Assembly (NCBI RefSeq): GCF_029227915.1
Contig: NC_079881.1
Location: forward strand, 18,079,501 to 18,143,500
DNA length: 64,000 nucleotides
Reading direction: 5' to 3'
Source of the DNA: Hydractinia symbiolongicarpus
Taxonomy: Eukaryota > Cnidaria > Hydrozoa > Anthoathecata > Hydractiniidae
Shown: positions 9,762-21,426 of the stretch, piece by piece
Layout: each line of letters begins with the position of its first letter
How positions within the stretch are numbered: position 1 is the stretch's first letter
Translations under genes and position numbers: made by a program
Notes under the pieces: model-generated
What the model saw: the letters and a program-made list of their open reading frames with translations, nothing else
Database searches by the model: none
Told to the model about the DNA's origin: nothing

Positions 9762-12306
9762 ATGCCAAAGTGTTGTTGTGTTGAAAACTGTACAAATAAT
9801 AAGAGGAATAGGCCGGATTTAAATTATTATATTATTCCAAAAGAGGAAAAACGTCAAAGACTATGGCTAAATGCGATAAGTCGTGCACAAGTTGATGAAT
9901 CTGGAAAAGTTCTTGACAAAACATGGTCACCCAAATCATGACATAATTTTGTTTGTTCTCAACATTTTGCAACTGGTAAGGGATACTCCACAACTGCGTA
10001 CATGTGCCTTTTGTTAGCCTGTTCTGTATTTAAAACTGGAATGTGTAGCTAGTAAAAATAATCCTTTTAGGAAAGAAAGAAAACTTCGAGAAACATCCTG
10101 ATTATGTTCCTTCTGTTTTCCCTGGGAGAACTAAAGACAACTCTTCAGAAATGGGTAAAATGGATCGCGTCAATAGAAGAATTAACAGGACTCTGAGTAA
10201 AGAATGTGAGTAGCTACACTTTTTTATATAAAAAATACACAAAATATGGACAAGAGGCCTTGACTATAAAAATGTTTTCTTTTTAGTTCCATCATCAAGT
10301 ACATGTGTTGAAGAACCGACGGAATTAACGTTGACTGAACAGACCGATTCAAGTACCAATTTATCCAGCCCGTTGGTAGAGGAAGAAAGGACTGCATTGT
10401 ATATGGAGACGTTTAATCTTCGTAATGAGAGAGATATCTTGCGGGCTGAATTAAATCTTAAAACTACGGCATTATCCTATGAAGGATTAAGGAACAATAA
10501 GGACAAGAGTATTAAACTAACTGGCTTGGAGTTCAATTGCGATGTAGTTACTCCTATTCTCTTTTTCCTGTTTCTTACACAGATCCAGTTGACTGCCAGG
10601 AAAGACTGGTTGACACTGGGAAAGACTAGTGACTGTGGGAAAGACCACTGACGGTGGGAAAGACCATAGATCGTGAAGGCTTTTAGGTTTTGGTGACTAA
10701 AGAGTGTGTGTTCTTCATTGGTTAGGATGGGTCTTCAGTTGCAATCTCGAGACGATTGATAACTCCTTCCAAAGAATGGAGTGTGGCGGATTTCGAAGCA
10801 TAAAAGTTGACTGGGTGGTGAAGTGAATTACTTGTTTAAGCTCGAGACGATATGTAATGGTTTTCTGGGTTGCCGCCGCTGGGTTCCAAGTCTACCTTTC
10901 TAAGGGGCGGTTTCTTGGTCAGCCCAAGCATTACGATACGATTTCTCAAGTGTTCATGTCTAAGGTCAGAAAGCTTTTCTGTTTCCAGGTTTGCTGCTTT
11001 TTATTCTTTGTCACAACCTTTCTAAGGGCTGGGTTCCAAGTCTACCTCTCTTAGCCCTGGGCTCTGTGTCAGTAGGTAAAAGCAACAACGATACGATTTG
11101 CAGCTGTCGACTTTTCTTTTTCCAAAGTTTAACAAAAGTTATTGGTTTTGGTGGACGGTGTCAATGAATGTGGCTGGTGTCTTGCAGGAGGCAGGGGATG
11201 CTTACTCAAGGGTCCGCACCAGATCCCAAGCATGAGTGAATTTCACCAATCCTTGTGTTTCCACATTCATAGGTGTTTGTTTCAGTACAGTCGAAATCCA
11301 TTAACTTTCCGATTATCCCTGTAAAGGGGAGAATGCAGAAGTTCTACAGCAGCTTCTTATTCTTTGGAGAGAAACCTCCTTTTTTAATTAAACTTTCCGT
11401 CTTAAAAGACTAGTTTTATCTGCATTGCGATGTAGTTACTCCTATTCTCATACTTGATAAAATAATTTCCTACTTAAAAAAATTCAGCATTGAAGTTAGT
11501 CGTAGTCCTTCCTTGAACGTTGAAGATCAGATATTGTTAACGATTATCAAACTTAAACAAAACCCAAACTTCGAATTCTTGGCATATATTAAAAATATAG
11601 CTAAAACAACATGCATTGAGTATTTTTGGAAATGGGTTAACATAATGTACTATAAACTGAGATTTCTTATTCGGATGTCAGACAGGGAGAAAATATTCCA
11701 AACAATTCCAGCAGTTTTTAAGCAAAAATCCCAAGGCTAACAAGCATTATAGACTGCTTTGAAATATTTATTGAGGCACCAAGCAATTTTTTAGCAAGGG
11801 GACAATGCTACAGTCAATACAAAAAACACTGTACAATCAAAGTATTTATTTCCTGCACACCACTAGGTGCACTGAACTTTATTTCAAGTTGTTATGGAGG
11901 ACGTGCCTCTGATGTACAAATAGTAAGAGAATCAGATTTTACAACAACAAAGTATCATCACCCTGGCGATCAAATTCTTGCTGACAGAGGCTTCACATTG
12001 AAGGAAGATTTTGCTCTAAACTCTGGCAGTGAACTTTTAATTCCTGCCTTTACAAAAGGTAAGAAGCAGCTGTCAGCAGAAGAAATCGAGTCAACACGAA
12101 AAATTGCATTAGTAAGAATAAATATTGAAAGAGTGATTGGACTTCTTAAAAACCGCTACATTATACTGAAAGGCATCATGCCAATAAGGTGTGTTAAAAG
12201 TATGAAGGACGAAAAACTTGATGAGACTCTAGCTAATTGTGACAAAATTGTTACGGTTTGTGCAGCATTGTGTAACTTAAGTGAAAGCATAGTTCATAGG
12301 AAGTAA
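9762..12306 (+). pseudogene. ISL2EU transposase: THAP zinc finger plus DDE domain
   Basis: Exon 1 (9762-9975) opens with MPKCCCVENCTNN, the first half of a THAP C2CH finger. The second half is VCSQHF, followed after splicing (exon 2, 10071-10205) by HPDYVPSVFPG, the THAP AVPTIF-like box. Exon 3 (from 10287) has a coiled-coil-like stretch with NERDILRAEL. The DDE domain follows after an insertion: IIDCFEIFIE (first D), GGRASD, GDQILADRGF (second D), NIERVIGLLKN (E). Lesions: in-frame TGA at 9939-9941, the inserted element 10537-11449, and a frameshift near 11725 between VFKQKS and IIDCFE. The gene is therefore dead although the catalytic motifs survive. Confidence 0.85.
10537..11449 (+). mobile_element. 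Terminal-direct-repeat element, copy 1 (family X)
   Basis: The 3' terminal repeat is 11326-11449, beginning GGGGAGAATGCAG and ending TACTCCTATTCTC. Its last 25 bp (GCGATGTAGTTACTCC core) recur at the 5' end, 10537-10561, so the 5' repeat is truncated. The ~760-bp interior has no convincing coding sequence; frames at 10857 and 11142 have no domains. A fuller copy is at 38593-39561 and a 3' fragment at about 53790-53932. It interrupts the ISL2EU transposase. It could be a small non-autonomous LTR retrotransposon or a Penelope-like repeat unit. Confidence 0.65.
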
Positions 12307-13379
12307 ATACCTTGAAGTTAGACTTTTGTAAAATATTTCTGCCTTAGCATACACATAAACATGTAAAAATGTATATAAATGTAACAATAAAGTTTAAACA
12401 TATCAGTTCACTTTTTTCTACATTCGTAGCAATACCAGACTTTCTGGGCTGCAAGTTTTTTCAACTTTAAACAGCTTGGATGAAACCAGTTGTCGCACTT
12501 ATCGCATCCAACCATCTCACCCTCACCAGTCGTAGACTGGCACACACAATAAGTACGGTTTTCTGGTGTTATTTCAGGAGTAAGAGCGTTTGTATCTGTG
12601 TTGTACGATTTTGTTATTAAGCAAGGCAAAATATGATTTTTCCAAAACAATGTTGCCTGCTCTTGCATAAGGGTTGTAAAATCTTAATCGACAGGGATCC
12701 TTAAAATAAAATTTCTTGCGGTGTCCAAACAACAAAATCACCATACAAGACATTAGTAACCAACATTTCCATTTGAATTTGTGCATAATAACAATGTTTA
12801 CTATCAAGTTTATAAATTCCATTGATATTTTTGACATAAAATGTGTTAGAATTTATGGCCTCTAACAAAGAGCCTTCACGTAAACTATATGGGCACTTAA
12901 CTTCTACGACACCGTAACCGCAACACTCACAGCAGACTAACGCATCAGGGGATGCACCTAACCAAGGATGCAGGGGCGGATCTAGCAAATTTTCTTTGTA
13001 GGTCATGATGAGCAGCATCATGACCTACTAAGAAAATTTGAATATACAGCTGGGGGTCTTGGGGGGCGCTGTAAGCCCCTCAAGCGGGGTCTGGGCCCAG
13101 AAGCTTTCGCTAAAACGGGCTTTGCGAACCCTGAAATAGGCTTAAACGGGGACAAAAAACAACCTCGTATGCAGACGTTTTAGACCTTGATAACAGAAAC
13201 GAAACATTCTCATAAACGCCGCAGCTCCGCATAAACACTTCAAATAGAAAAAGAATGACAACTTAAATGTATTTTGTTAGCATAAATCATTTTTAGACTG
13301 TTTCACCCAATGTCAGGGCTCGTCAGCATGCCTAGGACAAACGAAAAATAGATTGAAAATATAGTTCGTTAAGCCCGAC

Positions 13380-16300
13380 ATGGACAGTCATAATGCCGCT
13401 CCGGAAACCAGGAAACCAACTTATGCCAGAGATCTAGCTCAGCATCAAGAGCTAAAAAGTTTGGCATGTCATCAGAATAAAAGCTACAAAAAGCTGTAAA
13501 CTTGTCTTTCCATCCCAATAGACCATGTTTACTAACTAAAAACATCATCTTAGATGGAATAATTGACAAGCCCTGATAAGAAGTCACAGTAGATATGTCT
13601 AAACGTAACTTCAATTCAGAATTTAAATGGTCCAACATTGGAATAGTTGTTGTCCTTTTAAAATAATCCGAAATTTTTCAGCAGGAATGTTAGATCTGTT
13701 TTTTTGACGTCCACAAGTTCTAGGTTTTGTAGGAGTAACACATACTTTTTGAGCTAGAGATACAGCTTTCTCATACCACATTTCATGGTAGGCATCAACT
13801 GCATTTCGTGTAGCCATGGCTGCACTTTTAAGAGCATCAATCATATGAAGTCCCTCAAAAATATCGTTGGATTTGCTCTGAAGCATTCGTGTTACTGGCA
13901 GTGTTATATCAAATACAGACCGAGTAATTACCATTGTAATAATAAAATCAAAACTTGTAATTAATTTATATAAGGACAAGGCTTTTAATGATGTGTCAAT
14001 ATTGCATTGCCTTTGAACAAACATCTCCTCAAGAGTGAAAACAAGAGGGACATAAAGTTCTTGGAATGTATCCATACCTTCAACACGTTCAATCCACCTT
14101 GTGCGACAAACATCCTTAAGCTTATTTTTTAAGGAATCAGGAGCATACAATTCAATATTTTTCACAAACATGTCTTCCCTTACTTGGGAAAAATTAAAAA
14201 AATAGGAAATCTCTTTTATGTTATCAAGCACATTTCTAATTGTTTGGACTGAACAAGAGGCACATATACAGAGGTTGAGGCGATGACTATGACAATGAGT
14301 ATAAATAGCCTTCCTGTTGATTCTCAAAATATGAGCAGAAAGACCATTAATTCTACCAGCCACAGCACCAGCCCCATCATAACTCTGGCCTCTACAGTCT
14401 TGAACATTTAAAACTAGGTCATCACTTAGAGCTTTGAGAATAATGGAAGCAAGAGCACTTCCAGATAAACCTTCCTTACAGTGAAGAAATCGAATGAAAT
14501 CTTCTTTAATGTCAAAATTGCTATCTACATAGCGTAAAACTAATGATAACTGCTCTTTATTGGATGTATCTGATGCTTCATCAGCTATAATCGTAAAAAA
14601 CTTGTTTTTCTTAACTTCAGAAACAATATTTTCTGTGATTATATCTGCACAACAATTAATTATTTCATTCTGTGAAGTTTTAGAAATATAAGAAGAATTC
14701 TTATTACATTTTAGAAGATGATTTTCAAGGGTTGTCTCCACCACGTACTCTGTAATTTAAAAGATCAATAAAATTGCCAGTTGAACCAGTTGAAAAATTT
14801 CCAACTTCAGGATGATATTTACTATCATCCCTGTGGCCACGAAGAGGAATACAAACACGACCACATAAAATTATGGTGTCAACAATTGGTGTTAAGAACT
14901 TTCGATTATCAGCAACCTGTTTTTTGTAGTTGGAATCTATGATTACACTGATTGGTTGAGTTTGTCCTAAAAAATTCTTTACAAATGCACTAAAAGTTAG
15001 GCTGGTTTGAATATGTAAACCATTTTTTGATATTTCATGTTGTTTAAAAAAGTTTTTGGCAGCTGGCCAATGTCGAAAAGGTTGAGAAAGCAATTTCTGT
15101 AACTTAGAAGTTTTGTTAGCAACCTTGTGACCAAAAAGGATACATGGCAAACAAAATGCTCCATCCAAAGTTGGTGAATATTTAAGCCATGAAAAGGTCT
15201 TTAGCCATTCATGCCGAAAGGAACGCCCACTTTTTTTAGGAAAAATAAAAGATTTATCGGGCACAAAAACATTGGTGATTAGGTTGTGTACACCTTTATC
15301 ATCTAGACCTGAAACTTTAGAAAGGAAAGAGGCAACGTCATATTGATGTTCAAAATTTAAAGCAGTAGCAAAGGAAATATCATTTAAAGCTTTGTCATTG
15401 TTATTAAAATCTTCAGCAGATGTGCTATTATTGTTACTATCTTTATAATCTTCAGTTAGTTTATTGTTAAAGGAAGCTTTATTAGGAAAGAAATTAAACT
15501 GTTTATCTTTAATCACAGGTTTTACAAGAGATAATTTCCCTGTTGCCTGTGCATCCGGAAAAAACCTTGTTTGCCTTTTCACAGGAGGAGATAAAACTTT
15601 TGTGTCCGCAGCTGAACCTGACTTGCGTTTACGTATCTGCTTAAAAATAATTGGAACGAAATGATTAGGTGCAAAATTTTCTCTGGATGGAAGTAAGCCT
15701 TCATAGGAAAACAAAATGTGAATAGCAAAAGCAGAGCTTGGTTGTCTAGGCTCTATTAATTGGTTAAACAACATTTGAGCTTTTTTGCATCCATAATCTG
15801 GGTAATAAGAAAATATATTCCTGTTTGTGACAGATGACAGAGCAAGCATAGCAAGAAAGGAACAATATTTCCGATCTATTAAATTTAAAATGGCTACCTC
15901 CTTAACTAAGTCTTCTTGTTTTTTGTCTGTGTTAAATGCAGAATTGCAGACAGACATATTGAGAATATCTTCCATAGATTTAAAGAGACTTTCTGGAAGA
16001 GCAAGGATAGAAGAAAATAGAGGATGCTTACAGTAAAAGCTAGCATTCATCATTAGCTCCACTGACACAAGAATTCGTAAGTCGTCAACCATCACATTTT
16101 TCCCAAACAAACACAACGCCATAGAACTGTACAGGCAATTTCCATTGACCTGAGACCTGTAATAAAAATAGGTATTGCTAGCTATTCTAAAACTTTAACT
16201 ACACATTTTGCTAAACTGCTGCCTATTAAAGGTTTGTTTATGAAATTCAACTTGCTCAATATATAAATAAACTAAGAATGCATCAACAAAAGAAACTGAA

Positions 16301-16725
16301 CAAGCAAGACATATTTGAGATGACCTTTGCACATTTTAAAACAACAAAGATTATTCATAATCTTTTTTAAGACAATATTCAGCTGCATAGTTAGTGGTCA
16401 TAGTAACAAAAACGCATAGCTATTATAGAAACAACAAAAGATAAACATAAACAACTCACTTCAACGTAATTGCGCAACCATCCTTCTTTGCTTTCACATA
16501 GGCAGGAAGGTAGTATTCTGCATGGCAATTTCTTTGGATAAAACCAAAAGTAAGTTGTTTTTGCAACACGTCAGTAGATGGCAAAACAGAATTACATTTA
16601 AACTTTTTATTTAATTCGGCGTAAATTTGAGGTAGCTCATCAAAATTTTCGTTTTCAAAAACTAACTCCACACGCTCTCTCAAGCTCTTGCAAGCCATGT
16701 TGAGAACGGAAAGAATCTTCCGCAT
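13380..16725 (-). pseudogene. hAT transposase with N-terminal OTU deubiquitinase-like domain
   Basis: Exon 1 (16725-16460) splices to exon 2 (from 16156) through a clean GTGAGT donor and ACAG acceptor. The join gives SQVNGNCLYSSMALCLFG, an OTU active-site Cys block (Cys about residue 96). Later NHFVPI supplies the OTU catalytic His (about residue 254). A linker follows, then a TTF-type zinc segment (DGAFCLPCILFG), a DUF4371/ZMYM1-like hAT core (FFTIIADEASDTS, SYDGAGAVAGRI, HCHSHRLNL, CRTRWIERV) and a C-terminal dimer-like piece (AELDLWHKL). Frameshifts lie near 14735 (RVRGGD to LENHLL) and near 13650 (before TTTIPMLDHL), so this copy is inactive. OTU enzymes cleave ubiquitin. Whether this one did is inferred from motifs only. 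Confidence 0.8.
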
Positions 16726-16779
16726 GCCTTACTTATATTTATACCAACATGCTACAAATTTTGACAGGTTTGTTTAAAA

Positions 16780-17180
16780 CTTTCTGACTAAAAATAGGTC
16801 AGGCCCACATAGGTTGATTCTAGTCAACGGTGAAAGCCTCACGGGATAACCTAGAGCCAAGACTGGCTGGCTTCAAAATTTCTGACTAAAAATAGGTCAG
16901 GCCAAGATAGGTTGACTCTAGTGTATGGTGAAAGCCTCACGGGATAACCTAGAGCCAAGACTGGCTGGCTTCAAAATTTCTGACTAAAAATAGGTCAGGC
17001 CAACATAGGTTTGATTCTTGTCGACGGTAAAAGCCTCGCGGGATAACCTAGAGCCAAGACTGGGCTGACTTCAAAATTTCTGACTCAAAATAGGTCGGGC
17101 CCACATAGGTTTGATTCTAGTCGACGGTAAAAGCCTCGCAGGATAACCTAGAGCCAAGACTGGCTAACACAGGTCAGGTC
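16780..17180. repeat. ~98-bp subterminal tandem repeats of the hAT
   Basis: Roughly four units, each starting TTCTGACTAAAAATAGGTCAG and containing GGATAACCTAGAGCCAAGAC. Unit starts fall near 16781, 16879, 16977 and 17077, and a partial unit follows. They lie between the transposase start and the right terminus. Subterminal repeats are common transposase-binding sites in hAT elements, which is a plausible role here. Confidence 0.85.
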
Positions 17181-18801
17181 AACATAGGTTGATCCAATTC
17201 GCGTTATGAGAAAACAAGGAGAAATATTTCGATCTTCAGATTCTGGGTAAATTCGACAGAATTCGATTTCAATCCTCGGCATTTTTTTACTAGGTCGCGT
17301 GACAGGGTTGACCTAGTCTAAATCCGCGCCTGGGATGTTCTGGATGTACACATAATCCTACATCTTTGCATTCAAAATCGGTGTGAGTTTCTGGGTCTCC
17401 CAACACTACAATATTGTTTACAGTATCGGAAGTTGATATTTCCTGAAACAATAACAATGCTTCGTGTTCATGGTCTCTACCCCATTTTAGGGATGTCACA
17501 TTCAAAGATAAAATTTTCTTCTGACAAATTTTATCCATTAAAATTTTGGCTGGGTTGGTTTCATTTGTATGAAGCACTGAATGGATAATGGAACCAGTGA
17601 TTCTTCCAGCTCTCTGTTGGTACCAGGTTGAAGAAGTAGCTTGATTTCTAGTCGCTTCTTCGATGTAACAAAGATCTGACTCACTGTACTTTAAGTTCTT
17701 GATAACTTTATCACATTCAATTTCTAACTCTTTGGGAGAAAATGTTTTATTTCCCACATACAAATCCAACAATGAAGAAGGTAATTTACGCTGAACAGGT
17801 GGAGGTTCATTTACTACGAAAGCATCTTGATGCTCTTCAAACAGAGATAAACCTACAACTTTCTTACTTTCGGTTGATAAATCAGCTAAAAATGCACTTT
17901 GTTCCTGTGATGTGGCAGGTAGCATATCATTTCTTGTATATGATTTTATAGGTGACTTCCCTTTATGGGAATAAAAAATAATGTCACAGATTTTGAAGGC
18001 TTTAACATTCCGGGTAAAATTTTGGTTCCACTGGCAAGGAAGGTCTGTAGGAGTGGTGTGAGTTAAACCTTGTCGAACAGCAGCTTCCACTTTATAAAGA
18101 ATTGCTGCCACATGAGAACATGTTTCACCAAGGCTAATAATTAAAATAATTCAGAGGTAATATATACAACAAAGAAATAAAACTTACCCAGCCATGCATG
18201 TACAGTGACCAGCTACAACCTTTCCACTCTTTGCAACAGCTACCCAAGGATGATAGGGTTCCTCAGTTGTACGGTAGGATGGTCTGACATCAGCAAAAAA
18301 CACTACACCACCAGGAAAATGAATATGTTTAATCGTTTGCACCCAACCAGAAATAAAATATTGATAAGCCTGTAAAGATTTATAGTTTTCCATTGCCTCT
18401 GGACTGAAGATCCCTAAGTGAATCAAAAATTAAAACAAAAATATTTATTTAGTCAGGTTCAACAAACAGTTTTCTGAAAACTAGCTAGCAAGATTCTTAC
18501 TTGGGGATTTTATAAGGTAGTGATAAAGATGATGATATGAAAGTGGTGGCCACTCTGTTGGGTCTTCTATCCAATCATCTGCAGGTCTTTTGTACGGACA
18601 TTTTTCTAAACCAATTAGCAAAATCTTTTCCTTGTAACGTTTTAAAGCTTCTCCAGTCAAATTTTCTTCGTATTAATACATTTTAAAATTAAAAAGACGT
18701 CTTATCCCTTTAATCGCTACAGAAAGACTGAAAAAGCGTACACCACTTCATAATGGCTGGCAAAACTATTGTTTGTCACGTGACATTCCGACCGCAAGAA
18801 T

Positions 18802-19270
18802 ACACAAACTGATTTCAACATAAAAACTAAACAAATACATAGTGTATTTAAGTTGGCAATACACTATTCTCTGATTTCAGCGCGATCATTAATTTAAAGT
18901 GACGTAATCTAATAATGACGGATTTCGTATGTAAACAAACCATAAGCGTGGTCGAACACTGAGCATTATTATTTCTTATGCCAAACAATTTATTAAGTGG
19001 GCCTTTAAATTATTTTACAATAGTTTTTTTATAACATATCAACTTTATTAAATAAAAAGATGCAAAATACAGTAGACTTATGGTTATTCAAACCTGCACT
19101 TATTTGAAATTCCCCTTAAATTTTCTAACTCGTTTTAAACGTGTCCTAAGTGCCTTCCACAGTTAAAGGCTGGAAATTGGAAAGTTAAAAGGCAGTTCTT
19201 TTGTCGGATAGTCAGCTCAATTTCAAAAAGATTTTCGGTTTGCATCAGACTAGTCGAGCTGGTTTAAAAA
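18802..19270. other. Unannotated interval with possible pogo-like terminus
   Basis: No gene is visible. At about 19069 a CAGTAGACTTATGGTTATTC stretch weakly resembles the CAGTAGACACCCGG terminus seen (inverted) at 31960-31975, so a pogo/Tigger end fragment is possible. Nothing else was recognised. Confidence 0.3.
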
Positions 19271-19274
19271 TATA

Positions 19275-19725
19275 TATATATTAGCAGGGGGGTTTGATCA
19301 CGCATTATCTTGTCTTTGGAGAGTGACGACTCCACTTTTTACCTAAGTTAAAATTAAAGAATAGCACAGTTAAACAGAAAGTGGTAAAGTTTACTTTGGA
19401 AGATAGGGATGTCTAGTTTCTGCTGATGCCCGTCCGCGGACCTCTTCGAGGTGACCCAGCTACACATCCAGGGTACTTAGGTTCAGAAATATGGGTCGAA
19501 ACCTACCTGCCCTTGGTTAAAGTTCTGTTCATCTTTTCAAATGTGTTGTGTCCTTTTTATTTTTTTATATTTTTTTAATTAATTCCTTGTAGAAAGGGAA
19601 AATTGTGCTTTTAGAGGCATTTCCTCTAGAGGAGTACAACCTCTAGCTTATTTCCAAAGACCTAAAAGGTTGAGTTCATCATTGCGGTGCCTTGCCACCT
19701 CTTTGTAAATTATTTTCTATTTTTA
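19275..19725 (+). mobile_element. RLE-USP LINE tail-only copy H
   Basis: It contains one hairpin module (19283-19350), the long stem region (ATGTCTAG ... CTACACATCC, slightly diverged), the T-rich spacer and the terminal hairpin with TCATTGCGGTG, ending AATTATTTTCT. It abuts directly the endonuclease start of copy B, giving a head-to-tail arrangement. No coding sequence is retained. Confidence 0.75.
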
Positions 19726-19749
19726 CTGCCACAATGTCTAACTTCCTTT

Positions 19750-20497
19750 TGTATAGGGGCAATCTACGACCAACCAATCTTGTGAGATGGGGAATTGAGA
19801 AAGACAAAAGTTGCATGCTGTGCAAGAAACCATCCTCAAATGTCTCTCACATATTGGGTGCCTGTAGGACCTCCCTACGCAAGGTATATACCCATATCGC
19901 CATGACTCGGTTTTAATTGTTTTGGTTAAGGCATTAAAAGAGTATTTGGTATCATATGAACCTCTAAAGTTTCCCAAGTGCAACAAAATCAATTTCATTC
20001 TAGCTGGTCAATCACCAACTAAGAAGAGGAATACAGATTTAAATTCCGTTTTATATGTTCCACCATACATTGCAATAACACAACTACGTCCAGACATGTT
20101 ATTAATATAGAGTTCTTCCAAAACTGTAATTTTATTAGCACTGACTTGTCCATGTGAAGAGAACACAGAATATTGGCACGAACAAAAGCTTAAGAAATAT
20201 TCTTCACTTTGTTATGCTATGAAAAGCAATGAATGGATCGTCCATTTCTTTGCCATTGGAGTGGGTGCAAGGGGTTTCTGTTCAGAATCAATAAGGACCT
20301 GTTTTCGTCGCCTTGGTTTCCCTAACAAGCCTTTACGATCCCTATTAAAATCCCTCACTTTTGTCTCCATGAGTGCTTCTTTTGATATCTGGATGTCTCG
20401 AAATTCTACCATATGCGTTGAGCCTAAAAAGGGCCCAATCATTCCTGAAGTTTCTTCTGTTACAAATATGGAATGTAGGAAACCAAAAACCCCTTAG
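19750..20497 (+). pseudogene. RLE endonuclease domain, LINE copy B
   Basis: Begins NLVRWGIEKDKSCMLCKK, SNVSHILGAC (CCHC knuckle). A frameshift then leads into the RYTYRHDS-like box. Next are LRPDMLLI, an in-frame TAG at about 20107-20109, then LALTCPCEE in place of the usual ELTCP: the acidic residue is lost (E to A). It continues WIVHFFAIGVGARGFCSES and a C-terminal helix-rich part ending FDIWMSRNST. The R2-type order is clear, but this copy is catalytically dead. It leads through a Pro/Ser/Lys-rich linker to the USP domain one frame away. Confidence 0.75.
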
Positions 20498-20589
20498 AAA
20501 TCTTACACAAGTCACACAAAATCTTGCAAAATCAAAAAACCTGAAAAACTTGCTACAAGGTCTTTTAAAACAACAGTCTGATTGCCATC

Positions 20590-21426
20590 AACACTGATTT
20601 TAAGAATGGCCGTCTAAAAAACTTGGGAAGCACGTGTTATGCAAACTCAATCTTACAATGTTTTTATAACCTTCCAAATGTTGAAAAAGCCCATTCCGTC
20701 AGCAAAACAAACTCTAAGTTAGATGAAGCATTTCTAGCTGTTCTTCAAAGTTTGGCTGTTTCTAGAAGTCCAGCTGACCCCTCCCATTTCTTGCGTGCTA
20801 TGAAACATATCTCAGCTGCGAAGGGATGTGCGTTTAATGTTTTTGCTCAGCATAACATCCCTGAGGTTCTTAAATATCTTCTACCTGGTGTGTCATTAGA
20901 CTTTCCATTTTTTGGAAGTCTTTTTAGTATTGGCATCAAGACATCAACCACTTGCAATTCATGTCATATTACCAGCTCCTCAGAAGTTATAGCACCATGC
21001 ATCCAACTTTCTCTGTACCCTGCAATACAATCTTCCTTGTATAGTTTCTTTGAAAGCGAGGAGTTGTCAGACATTAATGCCTACTTCAGCCAGGGTGTCG
21101 TGCGGTTCCCATCTTATTTTACAGCTAAGCGTTTTGCCATTGCCAACAACCTTGTGTCAAAAATTGCCTCTCGTATTATTGCTTACCCTGGTACCATTTC
21201 CATACCTTTTACCGTAGAAGGAGAAGTGAAATTTCGTAAAAATTTTCAATTAAGGGCTATTATCAACCATTGCGGCAACTTAAATAATGGTCACTACACA
21301 ACCATAGCCTTCGACCAAATGGTACACAGGTGGATACATTGCAACGATAGAGCAGTAATTTTCTATGATGACCGCCTTATTAACAGTCATGAGTCATATG
21401 TTTTCTTTTTAGAAGAGCTGAGATAA
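20590..21426 (+). pseudogene. Ubiquitin-specific protease (C19) domain, LINE copy B
   Basis: Reading frame from about 20590 to the TAA at 21424-21426. It has the USP Cys box (LKNLGSTCYANSILQCF), a QQD-like box (FAQHNIPEVL), a CNSCHITSS half zinc ribbon, the region ahead of the His box (YPGTISIPFTVEGEV), the His box (NNGHYTTIAFD) and a closing HCNDRAV with SYVFFLEEL. USPs cut ubiquitin isopeptide bonds with a Cys-His-Asp/Asn triad; Cys and His are present here. Relative to copy E, roughly 50-80 bp is missing around 21095-21140, removing the second CxxC-like part and the LQLNRL strand. It ends directly before the LINE tail. Confidence 0.75.

Larger units (their letters stand above)
12971..17332 (-). 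mobile_element. hAT transposon with 5-bp target duplication
   Basis: The ends are CAGGGGCGGATCTAG at 12971 and its inverted partner, whose complement reads CAGGCGCGGATTTAG, ending at 17332. Both are flanked by GGATG (12966-12970 and 17333-17337), a 5-bp rather than the classic 8-bp hAT duplication, as in the hAT5 group. One minus-strand gene occupies 13380-16725. The 5' subterminal region holds about four ~98-bp tandem repeats. The insertion lies in the YqaJ gene of the surrounding ISL2EU element and so is younger than it. Confidence 0.85.
12408..18672 (-). pseudogene. SWIM-YqaJ-PHD nuclease of ISL2EU, split by hAT insertion
   Basis: Minus-strand exons run from about 18672 (KRYKEKILLIGLEKCPYKRP) through 18426-18184 (ending GHCTCMAG), then about 18130-17333, and after the hAT from 12970 to 12408. 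Domains in order: SWIM zinc finger (HCTCMAG joined to GETCSHVAAIL), YqaJ-type PD-(D/E)XK nuclease (WYQQRAGRITGS, GASPDALV, GVVEVKCPYS, YYAQIQMEM), and a C-terminal PHD finger (YCVCQ, CDKCDNWFHPSC, WYCYEC). The nuclease D and E-x-K residues are intact. The hAT entered the codons for HPEHP/WLGASPD; ignoring it and one copy of GGATG restores the frame. Stops are present before EENLTGE and before DFTTLMQ. The role in transposition is unknown. Confidence 0.85.
9644..18801 (+). mobile_element. ISL2EU-type DNA transposon with nested insertions
   Basis: The ends are inverted repeats: ATTCTTGCGGTCGGAATG at 9644-9661 and its complement ending at 18801. The terminal AT on each side fits a 2-bp AT target duplication. 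Two convergent genes lie inside: a THAP plus DDE transposase on plus (9762-12306) and a SWIM-YqaJ-PHD protein on minus (12408-18672). This pairing is the known organisation of ISL2EU (IS4EU) elements. The 9.2 kb length is inflated by a ~0.9-kb terminal-repeat element in the transposase gene and a 4.36-kb hAT element in the nuclease gene. Without them the element is about 3.9 kb. Confidence 0.85.

Noticed and set aside
19726-21426. LINE next to an independent host USP gene
   Set aside because: The same junction and linker recur in several dispersed copies, and 48503-49045 keeps both parts in one frame.
20590-21426. NeSL-type Ulp1 (C48) protease
   Set aside because: The Cys box GNTCYANSILQCF, the QQD-like box and the C-terminal GHYTT His box are the USP (C19) order. 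Ulp1 has His before Cys.
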